From Notospermus geniculatus (lineage: Eukaryota > Nemertea > Pilidiophora > Heteronemertea > Lineidae): a stretch of DNA of 64,000 nt. Positions within the stretch are counted from its first letter, which is position 1. Each line of letters opens with the position of its first letter. The position numbers were made by a program, and so were the translations under genes. The stretch is from the NCBI GenBank assembly GCA_002633025.1, contig NMRB01000353.1:74605-138604 (forward strand). The letters run 5' to 3'. Below, piece by piece: positions 45,315-55,670 of the stretch. A model generated the notes under the pieces. The model worked only from the letters and a program-made list of their open reading frames with translations. It was not told where the DNA came from and searched no databases.

Positions 45315-45512
45315 CACGGCCTGGAATTATTCGATCCATTCAGGACTTTTTTTGAAACCATGATAGCCGTCGGCACAGGTGACTAAGCCATTAGCATTTA
45401 ATTTTTTTAATATAAAAATTACTGAAAAAACACATAGACTGGTGTCGGAGAACTGCTGACTCGCATGCGGTTTTATTCAATGGCATTTGAGAATACGATC
45501 TGCTTGTGTAAG

Positions 45513-46271
45513 TCCGACCATGGAGGTATTATTGAGAAGGAGCGAGCACGGCCCTAATCGCTGTGACCACAATTCCACGCCCCCATTGTTTGCCTTTGTT
45601 CCCGCGTATTGTCCGGTACGCACGCTGAGCTCCTTGAAGGCAATCATGAATTCCGCACAACTCTCAAAGTGCAGCGCCATCTATAATTGATATCGCGTCG
45701 ACCCAATCATATTCTTGCGTTTTTCTCCACGTTGGGAATTAGATAACCGGCTATCTCGACGACAACTCAATTTGATAAACTTTCCGCTGTATTTTAGTGA
45801 AAACATCATCGAAAAAGACCAATTTCCAATAAAGATATCTACGTTTTAAGGTGAACATGATAATGATAATGATAGGGAGATTCTTCGCATTTGAAAAGTT
45901 TGAAGAGGATTGCGTTATGATAGTTTAAAAGATGATTAGTTCAGGTAACATGTACGGGTGGTCGTTTCAGTGCGAGATGCTGCGAGGTGCTGTTTTTGAC
46001 GCGACGAAAACGATGAATTTTTCAGTTTTCGTGCGTTGGCAACGTCCACTGCCATTGTTCCCTTCTATTGTTTGGACTCTGACCATTGTACAAGGGAAGT
46101 GCTGACTGCACACGGAAATTACCGAAGATTAGATCGGCTTTTTCCGACCATCGTGCTGCGTTATTAGCCTATTGTCCCCCTAATCACTTTAGCAAACAGC
46201 GGAACGATGATTGTACTGTTTGATGTGGGGTCCGTGCTCGCTCCTTCTCAATAATACCTCCATGGTCCGAC
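45513..46271. mobile_element. TIR element
   Basis: Ends TCCGACCATGGAGGTATTAT..GAGCGAGCACGG and the mirrored CCGTGCTCGCTCCTTCTCAA..GGTCCGA, about 40 bp each. 760 bp without a transposase. Confidence 0.8.
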
Positions 46272-46849
46272 ACAGCCTACGCGCGACCCAAAGGAATGCT
46301 GAAATACGAATTCTGACAACAGCTTGCGGCTACCTAATTGCGTGTGAAAGTAGAGGAGAGTATAATTTGGTCACGCTGTTCAATCGGTTATTCAATAGTC
46401 ATTTATTGAATAAGATTTGTGGTCAGCCTGTGCCTTGTGGTAAGCCTACTTCCGCATTCCACTGGGTCGCCCGAAGGTTCTGTCGGACTATACCGAACGC
46501 GATGCGTATATTCGCGCGGCAAAGGCTTTGTTATTTTCCGCCGCACTGCACGCAAACAAAGGCTTTCAAAGCATAAATCGCGCGCGTTGCCCTGTCGCAC
46601 GCGAATTCGCGTTCGGTGTATCCGTAACGTACCATCACTTGTCACCTGGCTATTTCTCACCTCAAGACGAGTCAAGTCCAGGATAGGCAGAACAATTAAT
46701 GAAACCACCTTCAAGGCTCCCTTGGTGATTTCAAATTATTGAGACGTCTCACTAGGTAAAAGACTAAAGTGTACTTATAACGTATGACATAACGTCCATG
46801 AAGCTTTCCTACGCCAACCATGATTGGTGAATAACCTGTCACGTGACAA
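46272..46849. other. No gene seen
   Basis: Overlapping open frames on both strands at 46403-46742 mirror each other's base composition and show no domain. 46752-46777 (TAAAAGACTAAAGT) is inverted relative to 49935-49958 next to the SLC6 5' end. Confidence 0.4.
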
Positions 46850-47404
46850 TACTCTACTTTCTTCGATTTAAGACCGGTTCTGGATATTCAAGCCACGCCC
46901 ATTCTGTATAACTTTGACCTCATGGTTCGAATCCATGAATAGAGCTGACCATGTATGATTGACGTGTAGCCTGTCCCTGTGTGCTATGTTTACATCACAA
47001 TTCGTAAGCAATGCCTGGATAACCGATGCCGAATGAGTAGGCCTACCGCACTCACTGACCGTGGGTATTGCATAACGACTAGCACGGATAACTAGGCCCA
47101 TCGGTTGGCCTATACAGGTGTTATTTGTTGAGCATTTCTGTGAATTACGCTGGTGGTTACGTCATGGTCCCGGAACGACAAAACCCAACGGAAAATTAAT
47201 CAATCGCACGGTACACAGATTTAAACCACAAATAGCAATCTATTTATCCGTACTGACAACCACGAGTCACTTTCAGCCCACCGGCACAAGTAGAAAATGT
47301 GCGCCAATCAACAACAAGGGGCCGTGGGCCTATTCACGCTGTGCTGCACGGGGGCGGTCACAGGCACTTATAATGAACCGGTCTTAAATCGATGAAAGTA
47401 GAGT
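46850..47404. mobile_element. TIR element
   Basis: TACTCTACTTTCTTCGATTTA..ACCGGTTC mirrored by GAACCGGTC..GATGAAAGTAGAGTA, about 31 bp. Confidence 0.8.
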
Positions 47405-47625
47405 ACAGTAAACTCTAGTTTAAACCACCGGTTCATAAGCACACCCACAGTCGAAATGGGAGTGAATAAAACATAACAACTATTACGCTGAATGGCTGGA
47501 ATCACTAGTACGATCACAACCCCGTGATGGAATGAATAGTTGCTTAAGGCCTAGGGTGCAACTGACCCTACTTTGGGTGTGCTTATGAACATAATGAACC
47601 GGTGGTTTAAACTCGAGTTTACTGT
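47405..47625. mobile_element. Short TIR element abutting the previous one
   Basis: ACAGTAAACTCTAGTTTAAA..CCACCGGTTCAT mirrored by ATGAACCGGTGG..TTTACTGT; inner GTGTGCTTATGAAC and GTTCATAAGCACAC also pair. Confidence 0.8.
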
Positions 47626-47689
47626 ATATGGGTTACCGATACGTTACCTTTACGTTACGCTAATGAATAGAAAGCCAGCCCATTTACAN

Positions 47690-48670
47690 NNNNNNNNNNN
47701 NNNNNNNNNNNNNNNNNNNNNNNNNNNNNNNNNNNNNNNNNNNNNNNNNNNNNNNNNNNNNNNNNNNNNNNNNNNNNNNNNNNNNNNNNNNNNNNNNNNN
47801 NNNNNNNNNNNNNNNNNNNNNNNNNNNNNNNNNNNNNNNNNNNNNNNNNNNNNNNNNNNNNNNNNNNNNNNNNNNNNNNNNNNNNNNNNNNNNNNNNNNN
47901 NNNNNNNNNNNNNNNNNNNNNNNNNNNNNNNNNNNNNNNNNNNNNNNNNNNNNNNNNNNNNNNNNNNNNNNNNNNNNNNNNNNNNNNNNNNNNNNNNNNN
48001 NNNNNNNNNNNNNNNNNNNNNNNNNNNNNNNNNNNNNNNNNNNNNNNNNNNNNNNNNNNNNNNNNNNNNNNNNNNNNNNNNNNNNNNNNNNNNNNNNNNN
48101 NNNNNNNNNNNNNNNNNNNNNNNNNNNNNNNNNNNNNNNNNNNNNNNNNNNNNNNNNNNNNNNNNNNNNNNNNNNNNNNNNNNNNNNNNNNNNNNNNNNN
48201 NNNNNNNNNNNNNNNNNNNNNNNNNNNNNNNNNNNNNNNNNNNNNNNNNNNNNNNNNNNNNNNNNNNNNNNNNNNNNNNNNNNNNNNNNNNNNNNNNNNN
48301 NNNNNNNNNNNNNNNNNNNNNNNNNNNNNNNNNNNNNNNNNNNNNNNNNNNNNNNNNNNNNNNNNNNNNNNNNNNNNNNNNNNNNNNNNNNNNNNNNNNN
48401 NNNNNNNNNNNNNNNNNNNNNNNNNNNNNNNNNNNNNNNNNNNNNNNNNNNNNNNNNNNNNNNNNNNNNNNNNNNNNNNNNNNNNNNNNNNNNNNNNNNN
48501 NNNNNNNNNNNNNNNNNNNNNNNNNNNNNNNNNNNNNNNNNNNNNNNNNNNNNNNNNNNNNNNNNNNNNNNNNNNNNNNNNNNNNNNNNNNNNNNNNNNN
48601 NNNNNNNNNNNNNNNNNNNNNNNNNNNNNNNNNNNNNNNNNNNNNNNNNNNNNNNNNNNNNNNNNNNNNN
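47690..48670. other. Assembly gap (981 N)
   Basis: Run of N between repeat-rich flanks. Confidence 1.
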
Positions 48671-50074
48671 TATCGCTAAGTTCTTCCATAACTTTCCCTG
48701 CGCAATTGCCATGCTTCATGAGGGATTTGAATCTCGCCTGCCATGGCAAACTTCATTCTTTATTGCGCGAGTCAAAACACATGCTTTTATATTGGACGAG
48801 TAAACAAGAATTAGAACGATGCTCTCGATGTACTCAACAGTATAGCCGTGGTTACACTACATAGAAATACCCGGGGTTTTTGACACCCGGGTCTAGCCCG
48901 GCTCTGAAAAATCCCTCCTGAGGCCCGGTGCCCGTCAACACTACTCAAATTTTGTGAGGGGGGACCTAAATTAAGCTCTCCAAAATCCGTTCGAGCTCGG
49001 AGGGGATTATTACACCGCGTTTTTGACAGGTGTGAACAGAAAAAAACCTGGTTCGACAGGGGTTTTTTATGTAGTGTAACAAGGGCTATTGTCTCATTTC
49101 ATAATGCGGTCATTACCCAGCAAAACTTAACGATGCATTCATTCTGCCCTTTGTTATTCACCAGTAATACAACTAGCTCATTCATATTCATACGGAGGCT
49201 TGTCCTAATGCCTGATGTGAACCAATCACGAGCTGCACGTTGCCAGACGTTGCATAATAGAGAGGTTAAGATCTTGAACGCGAACGACAAACGTGAACGG
49301 GAATGACGTCATTGTCGTTCCCGTGAAAAATTCGCGTATATCTGGTTAAGAAGTGAATTAACCAGGAACGTGAACGCCATCTATTGTTCAAGAAATTGGG
49401 CATGCATTGTACGTGTGTCGCGAACAATGGTAGTTTATATTGGTACAATCTCCGACGCTGAGGTCAGACGGTTTCATCTTACTGACTCTGCCACCTGCAG
49501 GTCCGGACTATTTCAGCGGAGGATCGTATATATAGATCACAGTGGTTTCCAGTAATGCAAATGGAACTGAAGTATTTCATGGTTTTATCCACAAACGAAA
49601 CCCATGCGACCCAATTTAATTCTCGTTCGTATGCCACGTTCAAACGACAAATCGCCTGTTTCTACGTTCACCTCTTCCGAGAACGCAATCGGGTGGCGAG
49701 AAGCAGTGACGCAATGCCAGCCTTTATTGGCCACAGTTAGTAGTTATGCAATGGGAACAGTGTTGCTGGCATAATTGAGTATGGCCGAACTCACCCCTCT
49801 TGGATTGATTCCTTGAATATGGGGTTCACAGCCACCGCAGCGCCACTCTGGTGGAAAATGACGGCGTAACCAATCACATTCCAGATTACAAGCTGAACGT
49901 AGCCGAACGTTCATTATAAGTAACCGTACCGTCCACTTTAGTCTTTTACCTAATCGCTCTCAGTTCGCCGTGGGAGCAATAAAAACAGACCGACAACTTA
50001 CTGACCGCGGGAAAGCAGCGGACACTGAATAAACGTATCGTTACTTTTCCCTGAAGCAATAAGCAACACCAAGC
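48671..50074. other. Upstream region of the SLC6 gene
   Basis: No exon recognised. CCCGGG-rich palindromic blocks near 48870-49080 (ACCCGGGT, GTGTAACCAC versus GTAGTGTAAC) suggest a MITE. 49930-50074 is a plausible 5' UTR; no clear TATA box. Confidence 0.4.
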
Positions 50075-50291
50075 ATGGCCAAAGGAAAGTCACCGGCAAA
50101 TGACCGACACTGTTGGTCGTGTACCAGTCAGGTTAATGAAAATGACGCGGAAGTGGTTGTGGCTGCTAAAGTTACGGGGTCTCGAGCGAGGTGGGACAAA
50201 CAATTCGAATTCATACTCTGCTGTATTGGGTATGCCGTTGGTCTCTCCAATATTTGGAGATTCCCGTACCTGTGCATGAGGAACGGAGGTG
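50075..50291 (+). CDS. SLC6 Na/Cl-dependent transporter, coding exon 1
   Basis: ATG in CAAGCATGGCC starts a 217-bp exon ending in phase 1 at donor GTAAGT. Residues 1-39 are a polar cytoplasmic N-terminus; then [20 protein letters not shown] and [13 protein letters not shown] form TM1 of SLC6 transporters. In this family the unwound NIWRFPY and the G-x-GN/S region bind sodium and substrate. The usual AVGLGN is AVGLSN here. These proteins import amines, amino acids or osmolytes at the plasma membrane; substrate cannot be told from TM1. Confidence 0.9.
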
Positions 50292-50834
50292 GTAAGTACT
50301 CGCTGTTTACTGGTATCGAGAATTTCTTTATTGTTTTAGATTCCCAGGATAGGTATCTTCACCGTTCGCCACCAGATGTAATTTCACGAAAAAAAGAAGA
50401 ATGATAATGATTCTGAAATAGATATTTATCAAAATTGAGATTTTCATGCTTTTCAAGAAATTCTGATGTCATTACATAGAGCTAATCTCAGAATATGCCG
50501 TAGGTTAAACTAATTTTTGAAACATTTTACCGTTAACAGGGCAGAATGCATTAAAATATCAAAATTTTAATATTTGGAAAAATATGCCTAAGGTCTAAGT
50601 TTCGAAAGTTCGTTAGCTATATCTACCGACATCAAAAGTTTGTGAAAAATATGAAAATCTCAAATTATCAAAAATGGCAGTGGCCGTGGCAATTTTTTGA
50701 AGGTGGCTGTAGAAAACGCAGGAGTTGCTGTCCAGAATCACAGCTTCTATATTCAAGCATCATATTTCGTAACGTTTACAACCATACATCGTTAATTTGT
50801 CATTTTTTTCTGTATTTCATCACTCTGTATCCAG

Positions 50835-50923
50835 GTGCGTTTTTGGTGCCCTACATCCTCTGGAACATCGTGCTAGGTATCCCTTTGTTTTTCATGGAGG
50901 TAGCCATTGGCCAATACGGAGGG
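50835..50923 (+). CDS. SLC6 transporter, coding exon 2
   Basis: Acceptor CTGTATCCAG opens an 89-bp exon in the matching phase; the split Gly codon restores NGGGAFLVPY, the classic SLC6 TM1-TM2 junction. It continues ILWNIVLGIPLFFMEVAIGQ YGG (TM2) and ends at donor GTAATA. No third exon is seen before the nested elements at 51.4 kb, and none was found to 64 kb, so the gene either continues beyond the window or is broken. Confidence 0.9.
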
Positions 50924-50996
50924 GTAATAAAACTAACCAAGCCAACAAGCCCCATGAAACTGTCATTTTCAGGCAAAGCAAATATGATTACGTTAA

Positions 50997-51190
50997 TTAA
51001 AGGAGCACGGTATGCGATATCTTACCGGTATTTTGATTGCCGACGTAGAGGGAGCCACCTAGCGGCAGCATACGACCTACCATAAAAACCATTATAAAGT
51101 ACACGTCGGGTCCATTCGCCGACAACGTATATGTAGTTAGTCCCTGGGGTTGGAGAGTGGCACAAAGTGGTAATACCGGGCTCCTTTTAC
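50997..51190. mobile_element. MITE in SLC6 intron 2
   Basis: TTAAAGGAGCACGGTAT mirrored by AATACCGGGCTCCTTTTA, about 195 bp. Confidence 0.7.
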
Positions 51191-51830
51191 ATTGTAAACT
51201 TGACTCTGGTAGTTGATAGTGATTAAATTTGAAAATTGCTGTAAAAATATTCTGGATATTGATTTTATGTGGTCGATGACGAGAGTCTCCTTAAAAATCG
51301 CACGAAAATTCTCAGGTGTGTGCTACGCTTCAGTGAGATCACCTCTACGACTGTTGCTCTGTGCGCATGTCGGTACCGAGAATTCACGTCTGCGAAACAT
51401 CGCCGACACGATAGGCCTGCCACATGAAGATGCAAGTTAAACGGTAGTATCAATTCTATGGACTGAGTCCAAATGGACTGAGTAACTTGGACCGAGTGCC
51501 AAGATGTGAAAAATGCAAGAAACAAGCCGTTTTGTAGACAATATGAAAGGATACTGCCTAGGTACTGATAAGACTATAGTACGTTTAAGTCATCTGGAGC
51601 TCGATGGGCGTATGTCAATCAAGCCCTTAAAGCTGACCTATCCGCACAAAAAGCCCCCATGCGACGAGCAACAGAACTGCAAACGCCCTGCAGACACCTC
51701 AAACGAAGGCTCAGAACATGATATACCCCACGACGCCAGGAGGGCGCCGCCTTATTTGCCTTCGAGCTTTAGAGGTGTCAACATCCTCTGGTGAGCTCCT
51801 GCTGAACAATTTTCTGAAAGAAAAAAAGTT

Positions 51831-51903
51831 TGACCCGGCTGGGAGTCGAACCCGTGCCCTGTTTTCTTTGCTCCACCGTCTTACCCGTTCGGCCACCGAA
51901 CTT
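51831..51903 (-). other. tRNA-like module (Leu/Ser-like A box)
   Basis: Minus strand: GGTGGCCGAACGGGTAAGAC, then ACGGGTTCGACTCCCAGCC, giving matches to A and B boxes at tRNA spacing. Lacks a proper acceptor stem. Confidence 0.55.
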
Positions 51904-52000
51904 GTTGGAAGGCTTCTCTTGTTTTCTCTTATTCGTAGTATTATTACGTAAGTCGAAGGTCTACGTCTATGACAAACACAAATCATGTTCCCGTCAGCTG

Positions 52001-52073
52001 GGCTCGTTGGCCGAGTGGATAGAGTGGTGGATTACAAATCAGAAGATCAACGGATCGAATCCCGTCTATAAGT
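52001..52073 (+). other. tRNA-like module (Leu/Ser-like A box)
   Basis: TGGCCGAGTGGATAGAGTGG is an exact Leu/Ser-type A box; GGATCGAATCCCG is a B box with one change. Divergent from the module at 51831-51903. Confidence 0.6.
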
Positions 52074-52236
52074 ATAAATGAGTACAATTTTTTTTCTTTG
52101 AATAGTGTGAGAGGTATGCGGAGATGTTGACAGCTCTGTTGCCTGAAGACAAATAAGGTGGCGCCCTCCTGACGTTGTGGGGTATATCATGCTCTGAGCC
52201 TTCGTTTAAGGTGTCTGCAGGGCGTTTGTAATTCTC

Positions 52237-52303
52237 TTAATCCAAAGTGAGATGACGTCATGTGGCCATGTGATCAGGTTCTGTCTCACTCTGTTTTTGG
52301 AAC
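52237..52303 (+). repeat. Ngaro A1 repeat
   Basis: 67 bp, identical to A2 at 59497-59563 (TTAATCCAAAGTGAGATGAC ... TTTTTGGAAC). Confidence 0.95.
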
Positions 52304-52479
52304 TGGTCGGGAGCAGACGTGCCCGGCCCGCGCTGCTCCGGGTTATGGAAACTCACCCCTTTTTGGAGTGGGGTCTCCATCGGAGCAGGGTTCCATGCAG
52401 GGTTGGATTCTCTCAGCCCGGTGGGGCTGGGGGACAGGTGTTAAGTGGGTCAGGGACCTCTTATAATGTTACCGAGTCT

Positions 52480-52800
52480 GTGGACTTGGCATTTTCTGAT
52501 CCGGGGGATCAGAAAATTGGTATGTTAGTGAGTCGGGGACTCCTAACCTTTCTCCTGATCCGGGGGATCAGGAGCTTGGTACATGTATGTTAGTGAGTCG
52601 GGGACTCCTAATTTTTCTCCTGATCCGGGGGATCAGGAAGTTTGGTATGTTAGTGAGTCGGGGACTCCTAGCTTTTCTTCTGATCCGGGGGATCAGAAAA
52701 TTGGTGTGTTAGTGAGTCGGGGACTCCTAGCTTTTCTTCTGATCCGGGGGATCCGAAGGTTGGTATGTTAGTGGGTCGGGGACTCCTGACATTTCTCAAT
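52480..52800 (+). repeat. Tandem hairpin repeats in the Ngaro leader
   Basis: About five units of 57-63 bp: GTTAGTGAGTCGGGGACTCC, a T/C-rich spacer and CTGATCCGGGGGATCAG. Each unit has two potential hairpins (GAGTCGGGGACTC and TGATCC..GGATCA). Located between A1 and the first gene; may be a regulatory or packaging leader. Confidence 0.9.
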
Positions 52801-53565
52801 CGGCGGGCTAACTTGATATCTTTCCCGGTGGGGTTAGATGCCAGGGAGTCGGGGGGCTCCTGGAAATGTGCAAGTTGGTGGGTCGGGGTCTCCTAATGTT
52901 ACTCGGGTCGGCGGACGGATAAAACAATCTTTCCCGCAAGGGATGGCGCAAAGGTCGAGAGGAAGGTATTGCGGTCTTTAATAAACCAGAATATTCTTTT
53001 TTTCAAACCCACGGAAGATTTCCAAAAAGGAATGGGTATATGGATTTTAAAATGGACTAAAACCAGCCGAATGGTTTTTCCTTTTTTTTTTGATTCGTTA
53101 CTCCACACGTCTATTTTTGTATGGTGCAGGGTACGGTGTAAGGTGGCCAAGTTTGTTCAGGTTATTGCCGCCAGAAACTCACAAAGGAGAGTGCGTTTTA
53201 ATCCGGGTTATGAATACGGCGACAATTCAACCTGCCGGACCTTGTTATTTTTTCTTTGTCTTGGTATAGGTGATTAGGGATACCGTCCACGAAGGGTTTC
53301 GTTACAAGGTCGGTTGAATCTTGATAGGGATTATGTGGACAGTGTAATTCCTCCAGGGTTGCACAACAGTGTGACCGCGGGTAATTCTGATGAATACAAT
53401 AGCAAAGGCATTGAAGGAGTGGTCAGGCATACTGAGCTCGGTTTTTCGCTTGTTGACAGACCATTGACTGGGGCCTGAAGTAGTGCACTGTGAGGTGGAA
53501 CCTGGGAGGTGGAGAACAGGTTATATAGCTGGCCATTTGCTCGATCGCGGTTAGTCGATAGCGAG

Positions 53566-55063
53566 ATGGCAAAGGTATGGTTGAAGGAAGGGCATTCCCT
53601 TAGAGGTAGGGACATACTGCCAGTGGTGCTTCGGATGCAGACGGTGGGTGACGTTGAGGTAGAGAATCTGGCCAGCGTCAGCAAAAAACATGTCGTGGCA
53701 TCTTACAGTGCTGAAGATTTAGGTGAAGAAGTCAAGAAACTTACTGGCTATGACGCCACGGTGAGTGGATTGTGTTGCTATTGCTTCGATTTCCTCTTGA
53801 TTTCTTGGGGGCAGCATAGCTAGCATTGAGGGATACCACCAAGAGTTGGATGGTGAAATGGTTCTATTTCATATATTTCGGGGCAGTTGTTATTAGAGAT
53901 GCTTAGATCACTAACTGTATTTTTTCCTCGTTGGTCAGGTGCTTCTGGACATGGCAAGGGAACAGGACACCTTACAGAATCGCAGATTGTTGATTCATTG
54001 TGCGGTCATGGAGGCTAACTCGGCAGGGACTCCGGCAGGTCAGACGTTGGCCACCGTTCCAGCGGTTCCGAAACCTGCGACAGGAGGCGAAACGGGCTCA
54101 GCGGCTCCGAAACCTGGTACTTCGACAGGAGGCGAAACAGGTTCAGCACAGCCATCGTCAAAGTCTGGCGGGAAGGGTGCCAAACGGGTATGTAGCCTAC
54201 TGTCCCGGTAACTGGGCTGCTAGGGCCTAGGCGCCGCGGGTATTCGAGCCGGAGACCTTTTTTGTAACAACTGGCTAAATTTGCGGGGGTGCAATCCCAA
54301 GACAGGGTTAGGCGTAGTCGGAAGGCACCTTAGATAGAGAATGGAAGGGGCGCGAGTGAGGGAAAGCGGGGACGGAGAGCACTATGATAAGCTCATGTTG
54401 GTTATCTTTTTTCAGTCATTGGATGCTACGAGTATGGGAGAAGCTGCGGCACCGGATAAACGTTTGGAGGAATTGGAGGGAGCAATCAAGAAGATCAAGG
54501 AGACCCAGGATAACGCGAACGTCGATACAGCTCTCTCTCAGGTGAGGACTCTGGCTCTCCGTTCATCTACAACAAATGGTATCTTGATTGCGGCTATGGA
54601 AAACCTGCATGACACGGCGGTTATTGCAGGGCATGAGGAGAGGGACAATTACAAAATGGCGGTGAAGGCTTGTAGAGAAAACGATGCGTTTGGCCCGCTC
54701 CATGGCTTGATAATCAAGTTAGTAGGTTCTGACACTGCCAAGAAGGCGCAAACGGCAGTGGACACATGGAAGAAGATTTTGAAGAAGCAGAAGAAACTAG
54801 ATGAGGAGAGTCCGGCAAAAAAGACGGCAAGCAGGCCCAGGAGGCGGCTACGGGGCAGGCATTTCAGCAGAACCAGTACCCCCCTCATTTCTGGGGTCAG
54901 TCAATGTACCCACCACAATTCCCGTTCAGTACAAGGTTTCCCAGTCCCAGATCGGCTAGGGGAAGGGGACGGATCAGACTCCCTTCACCTTCCAGGACAT
55001 GTTTTATATGCAAGGCCCCCGACCACTTTGTGGCAAATTGTCCCCAGAACCCTCTAGGGGACG
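53566..55063 (+). CDS. Ngaro gag-like gene in three putative exons
   Basis: ATG at 53566 (GCGAGATGGC). Exon 1 53566-53760, exon 2 53939-54187, exon 3 54416-55063. Introns of 178 and 228 bp have GTGAGT..GGTCAG and GTATGT..TTTTCAG borders and all joins are phase 0. Exon 2 is Gly/Thr/Pro-rich (GGETGSA repeats), exon 3 begins SLDATSMG and is helical (LEELEGAIKKIKETQ). The reading frame changes at 54817-54823 (A_AAA_AAG); in the -1 frame it enters a Q/P/F/R-rich tail and a CCHC knuckle CFICKAPDHFVANC at about 55000-55041. Without the shift it ends at 55057. Function inferred: RNA-binding structural protein. A 1-bp deletion is the alternative to frameshifting. Confidence 0.65.
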
Positions 55064-55670
55064 GTAAACAGAACAAGTAATATACCGGATGTCCATCATG
55101 TGTAGGGTATAGCTTGGACGAATTATACTTCCTCCAAAGGTGTAGGCAGTCGGGTGGTGATATGGGTCCAAGGCTGTTAGGGCGTGTCACAAGGGAGTGG
55201 GAGCAAATAGGGGTAGACTCGGTGTTAAAGTTAGTTTGATTATTCTGTTCGCTCCAAGCACCTTTGCCAAGTGGCTCAGTGTACAATGTTATATAAGTTT
55301 GTATGTACTGAGGTTGTTTCAGATTCAATTAAAAGATGCACTTATTGTTTACTACGCATGCATCCGGTCTTGTCCCTCATACCGCATGTGGACGGGTCCC
55401 ATTCCTGTGGCTGCGGGTGTTGGTTCTATTTGACCCGTGACGGCGGGTGGTTTGTTCTGAGAATTGGTTGCAGATTTCTTCACCTCACCTCCGGAGACAC
55501 CTCAGCGGTCTCTAGTGGGTTGTCTCGCGTGTCAACCTACGTGGGGGCGGGTGTGGAGGGGTCTGTGCCCTCTCAAGTCGGTCGGCAGGGCGAGATTTTG
55601 TTGAGAAATACCAAGTGGGGTTAAATAATGTTACTATTAACACCGGTGATTTTTTCAATTTCTCCTCCAG

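Noticed and set aside
46403-46742. Opposing ORFs of 103 and 107 codons
   Set aside because: Basic, low-complexity translations on both strands with no recognisable domain.
47573-48749. Long ORFs of 340-370 codons
   Set aside because: Almost entirely N gap.
51513-52081. ORFs over the left part of the nest
   Set aside because: They follow MITE arms and tRNA-like modules.
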